DNA from: Chitinophagaceae bacterium
GTDB lineage: Bacteria > Bacteroidota > Bacteroidia > Chitinophagales > Chitinophagaceae
Assembly (NCBI GenBank): GCA_016721085.1
Contig: JADKJI010000031.1
Location: forward strand, 5,656 to 69,655
Length of the DNA: 64,000 nucleotides
Direction: 5' to 3'
Shown piece after piece: positions 44,345-53,655 of this stretch; the first letter of the stretch is position 1; the number at the start of each line of letters is the position of its first letter. Made by a program: the position numbers and the translations under genes. Under the pieces are notes generated by a model. That model made no database searches. It was not told where the DNA came from and saw only the letters and a list, made by a program, of their open reading frames with translations.

Positions 44345-45871
44345 ATGCTTGCATTTTTGAAAAATCTGGGAATCACCGAAGTAAATCCAGGAGTATCTAC
44401 TGGAAAAGAATGGTTTACTTCTTTACAAGAAAAAATAGTTTCATCTTCTCCTGTTGATGGACAAATAATTGGTTCTGTTACAGAAGCTAATAAGGAAGCC
44501 TTTGAAAAAGTGATGGTTAAAGCAGAAGCTGCTTTTAAAGAATGGCGTAACTGGCCGGCTCCTAAAAGAGGTGAGATTGTGAGACAAGTTGGAGACGCAC
44601 TAAGGGCGAAAAAAGAAGATCTTGGCAAGCTCGTTTCTTATGAAATGGGGAAAAGCTTACAGGAAGGACTAGGTGAAGTTCAGGAAATGATCGATATATG
44701 TGATTTTGCGGTTGGCTTATCAAGACAATTACATGGTCTTACCATGCATAGTGAAAGACCAGGCCATAGAATGTATGAGCAATACCATCCTTTAGGAATA
44801 GTAGGCATCATATCAGCATTCAATTTCCCTGTGGCAGTTTGGAGCTGGAATACCATGCTGGCATGGGTATGTGGTGATGTATGTATTTGGAAACCTTCAG
44901 AAAAAGCGCCTGTTTGCGGAGTTGCTTGCCAAAAGATTGTTGAGGAAGTATTTACAAAAAATAACGTACCCGAAGGTGTTAGCTGTCTTGTTACTGGTGG
45001 AAGAGCCGTTGGGGAATGGATGAGTAATGACCCTAGGATACCACTAGTATCTGCAACTGGTTCCACACGTATGGGAAAGGCAGTTGGTGCTGCCCTGGGT
45101 GCTCGTTTAGGCAGAGCATTGCTTGAACTGGGTGGAAACAATGCCATCATCATTTCTAAAGACGCTGATTTAAAGATTGCTATAACTGGTGCTGTATTCG
45201 GAGCGGTAGGTACCGCCGGTCAACGTTGTACATCAACCCGACGTCTCATAATTCATGAAAGTATATATGAAGCTGTAAAAGAAAAATTGGTTAGTGCTTA
45301 TCAGCAATTGAAAATCGGAAACCCATTGGATGCAAAAAATCATGTGGGTCCATTGATTGATAAAGATGCAGTAGCAATGTATAGTGCCTCTATAGAAGCT
45401 TGTAAAAAAGAAGGCGGCAATTTTATTGTTGAAGGTGGCATATTGGAAGGACCTGGATTTGAAAGCGGTTGTTATGTGAAACCCTGCATTGCTGAAGCCA
45501 AACCAGGATTTGCTATTGTACAACATGAAACATTCGCTCCAATTCTCTATTTGTTGAAATATTCCACTATTGACGAAGCCATAGCTATTCAGAACGAAGT
45601 GCCTCAAGGTCTCTCCTCTTCTATTATGACTCTGAATCTGAGGGAAGCCGAACAATTCCTATCTGTAAATGGAAGCGATTGTGGCATTGCCAATGTCAAT
45701 ATCGGTACATCAGGTGCTGAAATCGGAGGTGCTTTTGGAGGCGAAAAAGAAACCGGAGGTGGTCGCGAAAGCGGAAGCGATGCCTGGAAAAACTATATGC
45801 GCCGCCAAACCAATACCATCAATTATTCCACCAATTTACCCTTAGCCCAGGGTATCAAATTCGATCTGTAG
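44345..45871 (+). CDS. ALDH7-type aldehyde dehydrogenase, probable 2-aminoadipate semialdehyde/piperideine-6-carboxylate dehydrogenase
   Basis: ATG 44345 (MLAFLKNLGITEVNPG) is chosen over an upstream ATG lying in the repeat. The 508 residues match antiquitin-type ALDH7: QYHPLGIVGIISAFNFPVAVW, GSTRMGKAVGAALGARLGR, base Glu in ALLELGGNNAIII, and the catalytic Cys in GTAGQRCTSTRR. The C-terminal NVNIGTSGAEIGGAFGGEK motif is diagnostic of ALDH7. It oxidises 2-aminoadipate 6-semialdehyde in lysine catabolism, giving 2-aminoadipate. No other lysine-catabolic gene lies nearby, so the role rests on family alone. It is a different branch from the semialdehyde dehydrogenase at 24980-26461. Confidence 0.92.
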   Translation: MLAFLKNLGITEVNPGVSTGKEWFTSLQEKIVSSSPVDGQIIGSVTEANKEAFEKVMVKAEAAFKEWRNWPAPKRGEIVRQVGDALRAKKEDLGKLVSYEMGKSLQEGLGEVQEMIDICDFAVGLSRQLHGLTMHSERPGHRMYEQYHPLGIVGIISAFNFPVAVWSWNTMLAWVCGDVCIWKPSEKAPVCGVACQKIVEEVFTKNNVPEGVSCLVTGGRAVGEWMSNDPRIPLVSATGSTRMGKAVGAALGARLGRALLELGGNNAIIISKDADLKIAITGAVFGAVGTAGQRCTSTRRLIIHESIYEAVKEKLVSAYQQLKIGNPLDAKNHVGPLIDKDAVAMYSASIEACKKEGGNFIVEGGILEGPGFESGCYVKPCIAEAKPGFAIVQHETFAPILYLLKYSTIDEAIAIQNEVPQGLSSSIMTLNLREAEQFLSVNGSDCGIANVNIGTSGAEIGGAFGGEKETGGGRESGSDAWKNYMRRQTNTINYSTNLPLAQGIKFDL

Positions 45872-46014
45872 TTGATAATCAGCTCTCTATAACAACAGAT
45901 TATTTCGAATCAATAGGTCTTACACGTTGATTATCAGGTAAATTATATGCTATTCCTCCTATACTATAAGAGTGGGGAATAGCGTTAGTAGCCTGTGAAA
46001 AAGTCTGATTGATT

Positions 46015-47520
46015 ATGCAAAAACTGTACACCCTCTTAGCAGGCATGCTGCTTTTTTCAGCAACTGCCTTTTCCCAGATGCATGTAGCGCTTGTTGGCGG
46101 ACCACACTGGGCTTCAGTAAATGAAACCAATTCCTTGTCGGGATGGGATACCATCAAGCCATTCTACAGCAACCGCAGCGCTTTCAATGTTGGGTTGCAG
46201 GGAGAAATTCCCCTGGGTCCTTCCAAGAGATGGTTTTTCCAGCCAGGAATTTTCTATATGGGTAAGGGTCGGAAATTTGCCCAAACCTATGACACCCTTC
46301 AGGCAGCCATTTCAGATACCCTGATCTACAAACAGAATTTTTATACAAACTATATAGACCTGCCTCTGAACCTGGCTTATAAGCTTCCTTTGGGAAAGAA
46401 AACCAGCTTTATACTTAGTGCAGGCCCTTATATCGGCTTCTTCCTCTCTGGCAAAATAACCAATGAAACCAGAGCCTATTCTAACAACAAGTTTGATAAA
46501 GAAGAATTATCGGTTGAAGTGGGTACAGCTGAAAACAAAGTGAAAACCTTCGACTTTGGTGTAAATGCCAGAGCAGGATTCGATTTCGGTAAAGTGTTAA
46601 TTACAGGATTCATTAGCCAAGGTCTCACCAGCTTTTATACCGCTTCTTATGATGGCACTTTTAGACATCAAGTAATTGGCGCCTCTGTAGGTTTCTGGTT
46701 GAATAGCGCAGAAAAACCTGCTCCCCGTGATAAGGATAAAGATGGTATTATTGATGCAGAAGATGCCTGCCCTACTATACCTGGAACAGCAGCAACTCAT
46801 GGTTGTCCAGATAAAGATGGAGATGGTATAGCTGATGCTACCGACAAATGTCCTGATGTACCAGGATTGGCTCGCTATAATGGTTGTCCAATACCAGATA
46901 CAGATAAAGACGGAGTTAATGACGAAGAAGATAAATGTCCAACAACACCAGGATTGAAAAAATACCTGGGTTGTCCAATCCCTGATACTGATAAGGATGG
47001 CATTAACGACGAAGAAGACGCTTGTCCTCAAATAGCTGGTTTAGCAGAATACAAAGGTTGTCCTGCTCCTGATAAAGACAATGATGGTGTTCTTGACAAA
47101 GACGATAAATGTCCTGATGTACCAGGCTTAAAAGACAATAATGGTTGTCCTGAGATAAAGAAGGAAATAGTAGAAAAGGTGAATTTTGCAGCGAGGAATA
47201 TCTTCTTCGACATGAACAGCGACAAGATCCAGGCTAAATCATTCCCTTCTTTAAATGAGGTTGCTGACTTGTTGAAACAACACCAGGAGCTGAAAATGGA
47301 TATCAATGGATATACCGATAATATCGGTGCCCCAGCTTACAATAAGGTCTTGTCTCAAAAAAGAGCGGAAGCAGTTAGGAATTACTTGATTAGTAAGGGT
47401 GTAAGTGCTGAGAGTCTGCATGCTACAGGCTTTGGGCAGGAATCACCGATTGCACCAAATACCACTCCGGCTGGAAAGGCTAAAAACCGGAGGGTGGAAC
47501 TTATACTTGATCAACAATAA
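46015..47520 (+). CDS. OmpA-family outer membrane protein with thrombospondin type 3 repeats
   Basis: ATG 46015 begins the signal peptide (MQKLYTLLAGMLLFSATAFS). An outer membrane barrel of about 215 residues follows (IGFFLSGKITNE, FDFGVNARAGFDFGKVLITGF), then five Ca2+-binding TSP3 repeats (D-x-D-x-D-G-x-x-D-x-x-D-x-C-P) from about 46730 to 47160, and a C-terminal OmpA peptidoglycan-binding domain (IFFDMNSDKIQAKSFPSL, INGYTDNIGAPAYNKVLSQKRAEAV, GFGQESPIAPN). It links the outer membrane to the cell wall. Stands alone, followed by a strong terminator. Confidence 0.95.
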   Translation: MQKLYTLLAGMLLFSATAFSQMHVALVGGPHWASVNETNSLSGWDTIKPFYSNRSAFNVGLQGEIPLGPSKRWFFQPGIFYMGKGRKFAQTYDTLQAAISDTLIYKQNFYTNYIDLPLNLAYKLPLGKKTSFILSAGPYIGFFLSGKITNETRAYSNNKFDKEELSVEVGTAENKVKTFDFGVNARAGFDFGKVLITGFISQGLTSFYTASYDGTFRHQVIGASVGFWLNSAEKPAPRDKDKDGIIDAEDACPTIPGTAATHGCPDKDGDGIADATDKCPDVPGLARYNGCPIPDTDKDGVNDEEDKCPTTPGLKKYLGCPIPDTDKDGINDEEDACPQIAGLAEYKGCPAPDKDNDGVLDKDDKCPDVPGLKDNNGCPEIKKEIVEKVNFAARNIFFDMNSDKIQAKSFPSLNEVADLLKQHQELKMDINGYTDNIGAPAYNKVLSQKRAEAVRNYLISKGVSAESLHATGFGQESPIAPNTTPAGKAKNRRVELILDQQ

Positions 47521-47539
47521 GTGCTTTTATCAATAAAAT

Positions 47540-47582
47540 AACGCCACCGGGGAAAACTTATCTCCAGTGGCGTTGTTTTTTA
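47540..47582 (+). terminator. Rho-independent terminator after the OmpA-like gene
   Basis: Stem AACGCCAC / GTGGCGTT extended by GGG/CTCC-type pairs, loop AAAACTTA, then TTTTTTATA. Directly downstream of the stop. Confidence 0.85.
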
Positions 47583-47590
47583 TACATTTG
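47583..47590 (+). promoter_or_regulatory. Candidate -7 element upstream of the subtilase gene
   Basis: TACATTTG fits TAnnTTTG and lies just after the terminator, about 115 bases before the ATG. No clear -33 box at the usual distance. Confidence 0.3.
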
Positions 47591-47704
47591 CGACCAACCC
47601 AAAAGGATTCCCTGTTAAAAAGGACTAAATCCCTTTTGTAAGAAGATCTGATACAACTGAAAAAAGCCAATTACGCATCTTATATCTTATAATCATTTCA
47701 ACAT

Positions 47705-49428
47705 ATGAAAAAATTCTCCAGAATTGCTTTTCTAATCCCTGCCCTCTTAATTACTTTTCAAATATCCAATGCACAATCAGTAACTAAAACCCGCAGCGGT
47801 GAGGTTCCAAAAGGTTGGCATACGATGGATAAGGATAAAGATGGCCAGTATGGAATCAGTCTTAATAAAACCTACGAATTCCTACAATCAAAGAAGCTTA
47901 AAAGCAAACAAGTAATTGTTGCTGTTATTGATTCTGGAGTTGATACCCTTCACGAAGACCTTAAAGAAGTTCTATGGCATAACCCAGGCGAAATACCCGG
48001 AAACAATATCGACGATGATAAGAATGGCTATGTAGATGATATTTATGGTTGGAATTTTCTTGGAAATAAAGATGGTAAGAATGTTGAACAAGACTCATAT
48101 GAAGGAGCCAGGGTATATCATGGCCTGAAATCAAAATATGAAGGCAAGACTATTGACGTATCTACCCTTTCAGAAGATGAAAAGTATGAATACGAAATGT
48201 GGAAAAAGGCGAAACAAGCTGTATTGGGTAGTGAGGATAGTGGAGAAGCAATAGACTTGTTGATGTTACAAAGAGTGGTAAAAAGTTCAAAGAAGTTCGA
48301 TAGCGTATTGCGAAAAGCAATGAATAAGGAAGAATATACCGGTGTTGAATTAAAAGCTTTCGAGCCTACTTCGCAATCAGAAAGAGTGGCGAAATCGGCT
48401 ATCCTTTCGTTTATGGAAGGGAACAATATGATGGATATTTCCAATAAGGAATTTCTGGAAGGATTTGAGCAATTCCTGAAGAGTGAAGAAGCAAAAGCAG
48501 AAGGAAAAGAAAAAGCACCTATCCCCTACAGGGCTAACATTGTTGGCGATAATGAAAACGACATCAACGATAAATATTATGGCAATAATAATGTGATGGT
48601 AAGTAATGATGCATCTGAGCATGGCACACACGTTTCAGGAATCATTGCCGCCAGTCGTAATAATGGAAAAGGAATGGATGGTATTGCTGACAACGTAAAG
48701 ATCATGATGCTTCGTTCCGTACCTGATGGTGATGAGCATGATAAGGATATTGCTTTAGCTATCCGTTATGCAGTAGACAATGGAGCAAAGATTATCAACA
48801 TGAGCTTTGGAAAAAGCTTCTCTCCTGGTAAAAAATGGATTGACGAAGCGGTAGCTTATGCTGCCAGCAAAGGGTATTATTAGTTCATGCAGCGGGTAAC
48901 GATAACAAGAATGTTGATAGCAGTGACAATTTCCCTAATGCCTATAAACAAGGAAGTTCAAAACCGTTCACAAACTGGATCACCATTGGTGCCAGCTCAA
49001 ATGGCGACACTAAGGGAGATGGATATACTGCATCTTTTTCCAACTATGGCAAAAAGCAGGTAGACGTTTTTGCTCCTGGTACAAAAATATACGCAACTTT
49101 CCCTGGTGGTAATGTTTACCGCAGCCTGGATGGTACCAGCATGGCTTCTCCAGTAGTTGCTGGAACAGCTGCCTTATTGCTGTCTTATTTCCCTTACCTG
49201 ACTCCTGAACAACTGGTACTTTGCCTTGAAAAAGGAGCCCAGTCCCCAGGTACAAAAGTGAGAAAGCCAGGAACTGATACAATGGTAGACCTGTCTGAGT
49301 TATGCAAAACAGGCGGTTTACTGAATGCCTATGAATCGGCAAAAGTGGCTGCCAGCCTTCAGCCATCTGCTGAACCTCCTGTGAAGAAGAACAAGAAGCA
49401 ACCTAAGTTCAAGAATAAGAAAGATTAG
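47705..49428 (+). CDS. Secreted S8 (subtilisin-like) serine peptidase, frameshifted
   Basis: A signal peptide (MKKFSRIAFLIPALLITF...NAQ) precedes a subtilase with Asp 76 (AVIDSGVD), His 306 (EHGTHVSGIIA) and, after the break, Ser near 479 (LDGTSMASPVVAG). The Asp-to-His interval of about 230 residues contains an insertion with Glu/Lys-rich helices (about 130-270) absent from typical subtilisins. The frame stops at 48883; adding one G to GGG 48872-48874 restores GVLLVHAAGNDNKNVD and leads to the stop at 49428, about 574 residues. Lys-rich C-terminus. Terminator follows. Confidence 0.9.
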
Positions 49429-49448
49429 TCTTATCAATATTAAATTTC

Positions 49449-49480
49449 AGCCGTTCCGTTAACCGGGACGGCTTTTTTTA
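49449..49480 (+). terminator. Rho-independent terminator after the subtilase gene
   Basis: Stem AGCCGTTCCG / CGGGACGGCT with loop TTAAC, followed by TTTTTTA. Confidence 0.85.
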
Positions 49481-49507
49481 TACTTTTATCTAAATAGCCT
49501 TATAACA

Positions 49508-50086
49508 ATGAAGAAATCTAACATTAAAGCTCCCGGACATTTTAAGAATTATGTAGCAAAAGCTTCAGACGAAGATTTGTCAAAAGCCTTAAAGAACAGT
49601 ACCAAACGATTCAAGAAGCTTCTCGACAAGATACCTGGCAAAAAAGTCAATTACGCTTATGCAGAAGGTAAATGGACAATCAAACAATTGTTGCAGCATA
49701 TAATTGATGCGGAAAGGGTTTTTGTATTGCGTGCTTTATGGTTTGGCCGAAAAGATGCTTCCCCCCTTCCCGGTTTCGATGAAAACAATTGGGCCTTTCA
49801 TGCTAAAGTAGACGATCGCAAATGGAAGGATATGGTTCAGGAATTTTTTGAACTGAGAGCTTCTACAGAACGCTTTTTTGCATCCCTCTCAGATGATGTG
49901 TTGAAAACTGAAGGATCCGCAAACAATCATTTGGTGTCTGTTGCTGCATTAGGTTTTGTTAGTGCGGGACATGTAGAACATCATATCGATATTATCGAAG
50001 AGCGCTACCTGCATTCAAAAAAAGAAAAACCGGAGGATGAGAAATCAAAGAAAGTGAAATCAGCAGACAAGAAATCAAAGAAATAA
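49508..50086 (+). CDS. DinB-like (DUF664 superfamily) protein with lysine-rich tail
   Basis: Four-helix DinB fold, 192 residues. The metal-binding His set appears as QHIIDAERVFVLRAL near 67-81 and HVEHHIDIIEERYL near 150-163. Family members include metal-dependent thiol transferases, some using bacillithiol, which is notable because bshC is in this window; the substrate here is unknown. The tail from about 168 is a run of Lys/Glu/Ser units, perhaps nucleic-acid- or surface-binding. Its stop abuts the stop of the convergent DUF2520 gene. Confidence 0.85.
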   Translation: MKKSNIKAPGHFKNYVAKASDEDLSKALKNSTKRFKKLLDKIPGKKVNYAYAEGKWTIKQLLQHIIDAERVFVLRALWFGRKDASPLPGFDENNWAFHAKVDDRKWKDMVQEFFELRASTERFFASLSDDVLKTEGSANNHLVSVAALGFVSAGHVEHHIDIIEERYLHSKKEKPEDEKSKKVKSADKKSKK

Positions 50087-50857
50087 CTAGCCCTTCTTTT
50101 TAAAATACGCCTGTATGCCTTCCGTAAAAACGGCATACAGGTTTTTCATTTCAGGGTGACCTGAAAGCGCCTGCAAATGCCTGTTGATAGTTTCCTGATC
50201 ATTCCTTACTGCTGGTCCGGTTTGGAATTGAGAAGGATGACCATATTCCAACCGATTCACAACTTCGTGAATCAAAGGATGAAGGAATGCAAAAGGCATA
50301 TCTTTTTCCTTGCAAAAATCGGCTGCTAAAGAATAAAGGTGGTTTGTGAAATTACTTACCAGGATTGCGGATAAATGATAATTAAATCGCTCTTCGTCGG
50401 AAGTCTTTCTTACCTGGTTTGAAAGTGTAGTGGCAAAATCTTGAATAATGGTTAAGTTATCAGGGGTATTGGCATCTACTAGTATGGGGATCTTTGGTAA
50501 TTCTGCAAGCTCTTTGCGCAAACTTTGCAATGGGTAAAGCACTCCATAGTTTGGTGAATAGTCTTTCAATACGTTCATAGATACAGACCCGGCAGTATGT
50601 ACCAAAAGCTTATTGGCAATATTCAATTTACCCTCTAATTTTCCTAATGACGCATCTGAAATAGCCAGGATATACATATCAGCATCAGGCGTCATGGCAT
50701 CCAACAAACCTCTTCTTAATGCTCCAAGTGCGGAAGCAAGTTGATTGGTACTTTCCGGGTTTCTCCCATAAACACCTGAAATGGTATGTCCGGCCGCTTT
50801 GATAGTTCTTCCTAATAATGTGGCCACATTTCCTGTACCAATAATTACGACTTGCAT
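50087..50857 (-). CDS. Rossmann-like and DUF2520 domain-containing protein
   Basis: NAD(P)-binding Rossmann N-terminus (VVIIGTGNVATLLGRTIKAAG, 3-23), then AGSVSMNVL and YGVLYPLQSLRKE, and an all-helical DUF2520 C-terminal domain (SAILVSNFTNHLYSLAADFC, LIHEVVNRL). Fold resembles ketopantoate- or pyrroline-carboxylate-reductase-type dehydrogenases. The reaction is unknown. Divergent from the hydrolase gene with only 17 bases between starts. Confidence 0.88.
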   Translation of the reverse strand: MQVVIIGTGNVATLLGRTIKAAGHTISGVYGRNPESTNQLASALGALRRGLLDAMTPDADMYILAISDASLGKLEGKLNIANKLLVHTAGSVSMNVLKDYSPNYGVLYPLQSLRKELAELPKIPILVDANTPDNLTIIQDFATTLSNQVRKTSDEERFNYHLSAILVSNFTNHLYSLAADFCKEKDMPFAFLHPLIHEVVNRLEYGHPSQFQTGPAVRNDQETINRHLQALSGHPEMKNLYAVFTEGIQAYFKKKG

Positions 50858-50874
50858 GCTGTATTTTTGTAAAC

Positions 50875-51717
50875 ATGAAGGTAGCCCAAAAATTAGCTAT
50901 AAAATACGTAAGAGCCCGAGTGAATATATTAGCACTGGTATCGAAAAGAAAAGCTGCTGAAAAAGCCTTTAAAATATTTTGCACCCCATTTCGCAAGACC
51001 TCAAAACAAATTCCTCCATTTTTTGAAAAAGCAGAGAAACTTCATTTTGAAATGGATGGAATGGCAATAAAAGGATATCGTTTCAATCATCCACAAGAAA
51101 CGAAAGTTTTAATAATACATGGGTTTGAATCGGCTTCAAAGAATTTTGAAAAGTACATCCCGCATCTCATAAATAAGGGTTATGAAGTACTGGCATTTGA
51201 TGCCCCTGCGCATGGCCGCTCAGACGGAAAGGAAATAAACCTCCCTTTATATCTAAAGACCCTTCAGCAAATAGATCAGAGGTATGGCCCAATCAATCGC
51301 TTCATGTCTCATTCATTTGGAGGAATTACTTTGGCACATTTGCTGGAGACCTTACCACAAAACGAAAACCTGAAAGCTGTTTTCATAGCTCCCGCCACTG
51401 AAACAGCCACCTCTATTGACCTCTTTTTTACCTTCCTGAAATTCTCACCTGAAATCAGGAAGGAATTTGAAAATGTAATCCTTGAAAAAGGCGGACAACC
51501 CCTTTCCTATTATTCAATAAGAAGAGCTATAAAAAACATCCATGGTCCCGTATTATGGATCCATGACGAAGACGACGATATAACCCCCATCAAGGATGCC
51601 ATTGCAGTAAAAGATGACAACCCACCCAATGTCGACTTCCATTTTACTAAAGGACTAGGTCACCGTAAAATTTACAGGGATGCGGAGGTAGTGCGAAGGG
51701 TGGTTGATTTTCTTTAA
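50875..51717 (+). CDS. Alpha/beta hydrolase
   Basis: 280 residues with the HGFESASKNF oxyanion-hole motif near 82-91, AFDAPAHGRSDGKE near 107-120, the nucleophile elbow SHSFGG near 148-153 (Ser in a G/S-x-S-x-G-type context), Asp in the WIHDEDDD segment and His in GLGHRKIY at the end. No signal peptide. Likely esterase, thioesterase or peptidase; substrate unknown. Confidence 0.85.
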   Translation: MKVAQKLAIKYVRARVNILALVSKRKAAEKAFKIFCTPFRKTSKQIPPFFEKAEKLHFEMDGMAIKGYRFNHPQETKVLIIHGFESASKNFEKYIPHLINKGYEVLAFDAPAHGRSDGKEINLPLYLKTLQQIDQRYGPINRFMSHSFGGITLAHLLETLPQNENLKAVFIAPATETATSIDLFFTFLKFSPEIRKEFENVILEKGGQPLSYYSIRRAIKNIHGPVLWIHDEDDDITPIKDAIAVKDDNPPNVDFHFTKGLGHRKIYRDAEVVRRVVDFL

Positions 51718-51925
51718 GATTGATGCTTTTTTCACTTTTTGCTTAATGCCTAAGGCCTGAAGCTGTAAGCTAAATGAGCACAGCCCAGGAATGTTGTTGT
51801 TCATTACAAAAGATATAATACAAAGCCTCTACTTCGTTACGGACTATGGATTAAAGCCTTAAGCTTTAGGCCTTAAGCCTTAGGCAAAAAAAAGCATCCA
51901 GCATTCAGCATCCAGCATTATCTTA
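51718..51925. repeat. Palindromic interspersed element, copy 2
   Basis: GCTTAATGCCTAAGGCCTGAAGC on the left, right arm CCTTAAGCTTTAGGCC and GCCTTAGGC near 51857-51885, ending in GCATCCAGCA units. Middle shared with copy 1 at 44042-44310: ACAGCCC, then ATTACA, then ATATAATAC-AAG, then TTACGGA or TACGGAT, then TAAAGC in the same order. Confidence 0.75.
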
Positions 51926-51944
51926 GCTATTCATTCACCGCACC

Positions 51945-53259
51945 ATGCACCTAATACAACAAATTGCATTTGCCATTACTGCCATTGCAGCCATTTGGTT
52001 CTTCACTACCAAGTTGAAGGAAATAAGGAGAAATATCTTATTGGGAAGAGATGAGGATTTTAGTGACAATAAGAGCGCGCGTTGGAAAAACATGTTGCTT
52101 TTGGCTTTCGGACAAAAGAAAATGTTCCAAAACCCTACTGTAGCTATTTTACATCTGATCATTTATGGAGGTTTTGTAATCATCAATATTGAAGTATTGG
52201 AAATATTTCTGGATGGTATATTAGGTACCCATCGCCTATTCCTTCCAGTTCTTGGCTCTTTGTATTCTTTCCTGATAAATTCATTTGAAGTATTAGCATT
52301 TGCTGTATTGGTTACCTGTGTCATTTTCTTAATCAGGAGAAATATCATTAAACTAAAACGTTTCATAAGTAATGATTTGAATGGCTGGCCACGTTCAGAC
52401 GCCAATAACATTCTGATTACTGAAATAGTACTGATGAGCTTATTCCTTCTGATGAATGCCAGCGACCGAGCCTTACAATTAAACCAGGCCGAAGGCTATC
52501 ATGAAACTGGAAGTTTTCTTATTTCAGGTTTGATGGCACCTTCGTTAAGCGGTTTATCTGTTGGCACACTTCAGGCAATAGAAAGAACCTGCTGGTGGCT
52601 TCATATACTTGGCATTTTCGCCTTCCTGAATTATTTGCCATGGTCAAAGCACCTTCATATACTTCTGGCATTTCCGAATGCTTATTATGCCCGTTTGATG
52701 TCTCCCGGTAAAATGACCAATATGCCGGTGATTCAGAATGAAGTTCTATATGCAATGCAACCCGAACTGGCTCCTACAGAACCTGCCGCCCCAGGAAAAT
52801 TCGGGGCTAAAAGATGTTATGGATCTTAGCTGGCGCAATTTATTAGATGCTTATAGTTGTACTGAGTGCGGCCGTTGTTCAGCTTCTTGTCCCGCAAATG
52901 AAACCGGTAAACTGCTTTCCCCAAGAAAAATAATGATGTCTACCCGCGACAGGCTGGAAGAAGTTGGAAGAAACATAAATGCAAATGGCGAATTCAAGGA
53001 TGATGGCAAATCATTACTGCATAACTATATTTCTGTTGAAGAGTTAAGGGCCTGTACCACTTGTAATGCCTGTGTAGAGGCATGTCCCGTTTCTATATCT
53101 CCAGTCGAGATTATCCTGGAAATGCGAAGAAGCCTGATTATGGAAGAAAGCAGTGCCCCTCAGGAATGGAATAGCATGTTCAGCAATGTTGAAAACAATT
53201 TCGCTCCCTGGAAATTCGCACCAGACGATCGTGATAAATGGGTATCTGAAATAAATTAA
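51945..53259 (+). CDS. Membrane-bound (Fe-S)-binding oxidoreductase subunit, frameshifted
   Basis: N-terminal half: about six transmembrane helices resembling NarI/HdrE-type cytochrome b membrane anchors (ILHLIIYGGFVIINIEVLEIF, LNYLPWSKHLHILLAFPNAYY). C-terminal half: two [4Fe-4S] motifs, CTECGRCSASCPAN and CTTCNACVEACPV, as in HdrC and glycolate oxidase GlcF. As read the first frame ends at 52829. Removing one A from AAAA 52809-52812 restores GKFGAKDVMDLSWRNLLDAY and joins the halves to about 438 residues. The CCG-domain protein at 63145-63923 is its probable electron-transfer partner in related genomes. Confidence 0.88.
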
Positions 53260-53275
53260 TGGCAAAACCGATTGT

Positions 53276-53605
53276 ATGAATCTTGGCAATTCCCCATTCC
53301 AACTAATTGACTGGAATTCTATTCCAAGAGATGAGCATACTGGTGAAAAAGGCATTGCTTATTGGCAAGTGTTCCATATGGGTGCTATTCGAATTAGAAA
53401 AGTAGAATATAGTGCAGGTTATATTGCCGACCACTGGTGTAACAAAGGACATATCATCTTATGCCTCGAAGGTGAAATGGATACGGAACTGGTGGATGGA
53501 AGAATTATGAATCTGAAAGAAGGAATGACTTATATAGTGGGTGATGAAAATGAAGCGCATCGAACTTCAACCGAAAAAGGCTGCAAACTTTATATAGTTG
53601 ACTAG
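53276..53605 (+). CDS. DHCW motif cupin-fold protein
   Basis: 109 residues of single cupin domain. The motif occurs here as IADHWCNKGHIILCLEG (residues 47-63), with EAHRTST near 94-100 completing the metal or ligand pocket. Function unknown. Sixteen bases after the oxidoreductase stop, so probably in the same operon. Confidence 0.88.
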   Translation: MNLGNSPFQLIDWNSIPRDEHTGEKGIAYWQVFHMGAIRIRKVEYSAGYIADHWCNKGHIILCLEGEMDTELVDGRIMNLKEGMTYIVGDENEAHRTSTEKGCKLYIVD

Positions 53606-53609
53606 AAAT

Positions 53610-53645
53610 AAAAAAGGCCACTTTACTCAAGTGGCCTTTCTCTAT
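53610..53645. terminator. Bidirectional rho-independent terminator
   Basis: AAGGCCACTT / AAGTGGCCTT stem with short TACTC loop, A-rich on one side and T-rich on the other, lying between convergent genes. Confidence 0.85.
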
Positions 53646-53655
53646 TTAAAAACTT

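Noticed and set aside
46730..47160. DNA repeat array
   Set aside because: The periodicity is the coding sequence of thrombospondin type 3 repeats in an intact frame.
49141..49428. A separate small gene after the subtilase
   Set aside because: It is the subtilase C-terminus with the catalytic Ser; the apparent start is an internal Met.
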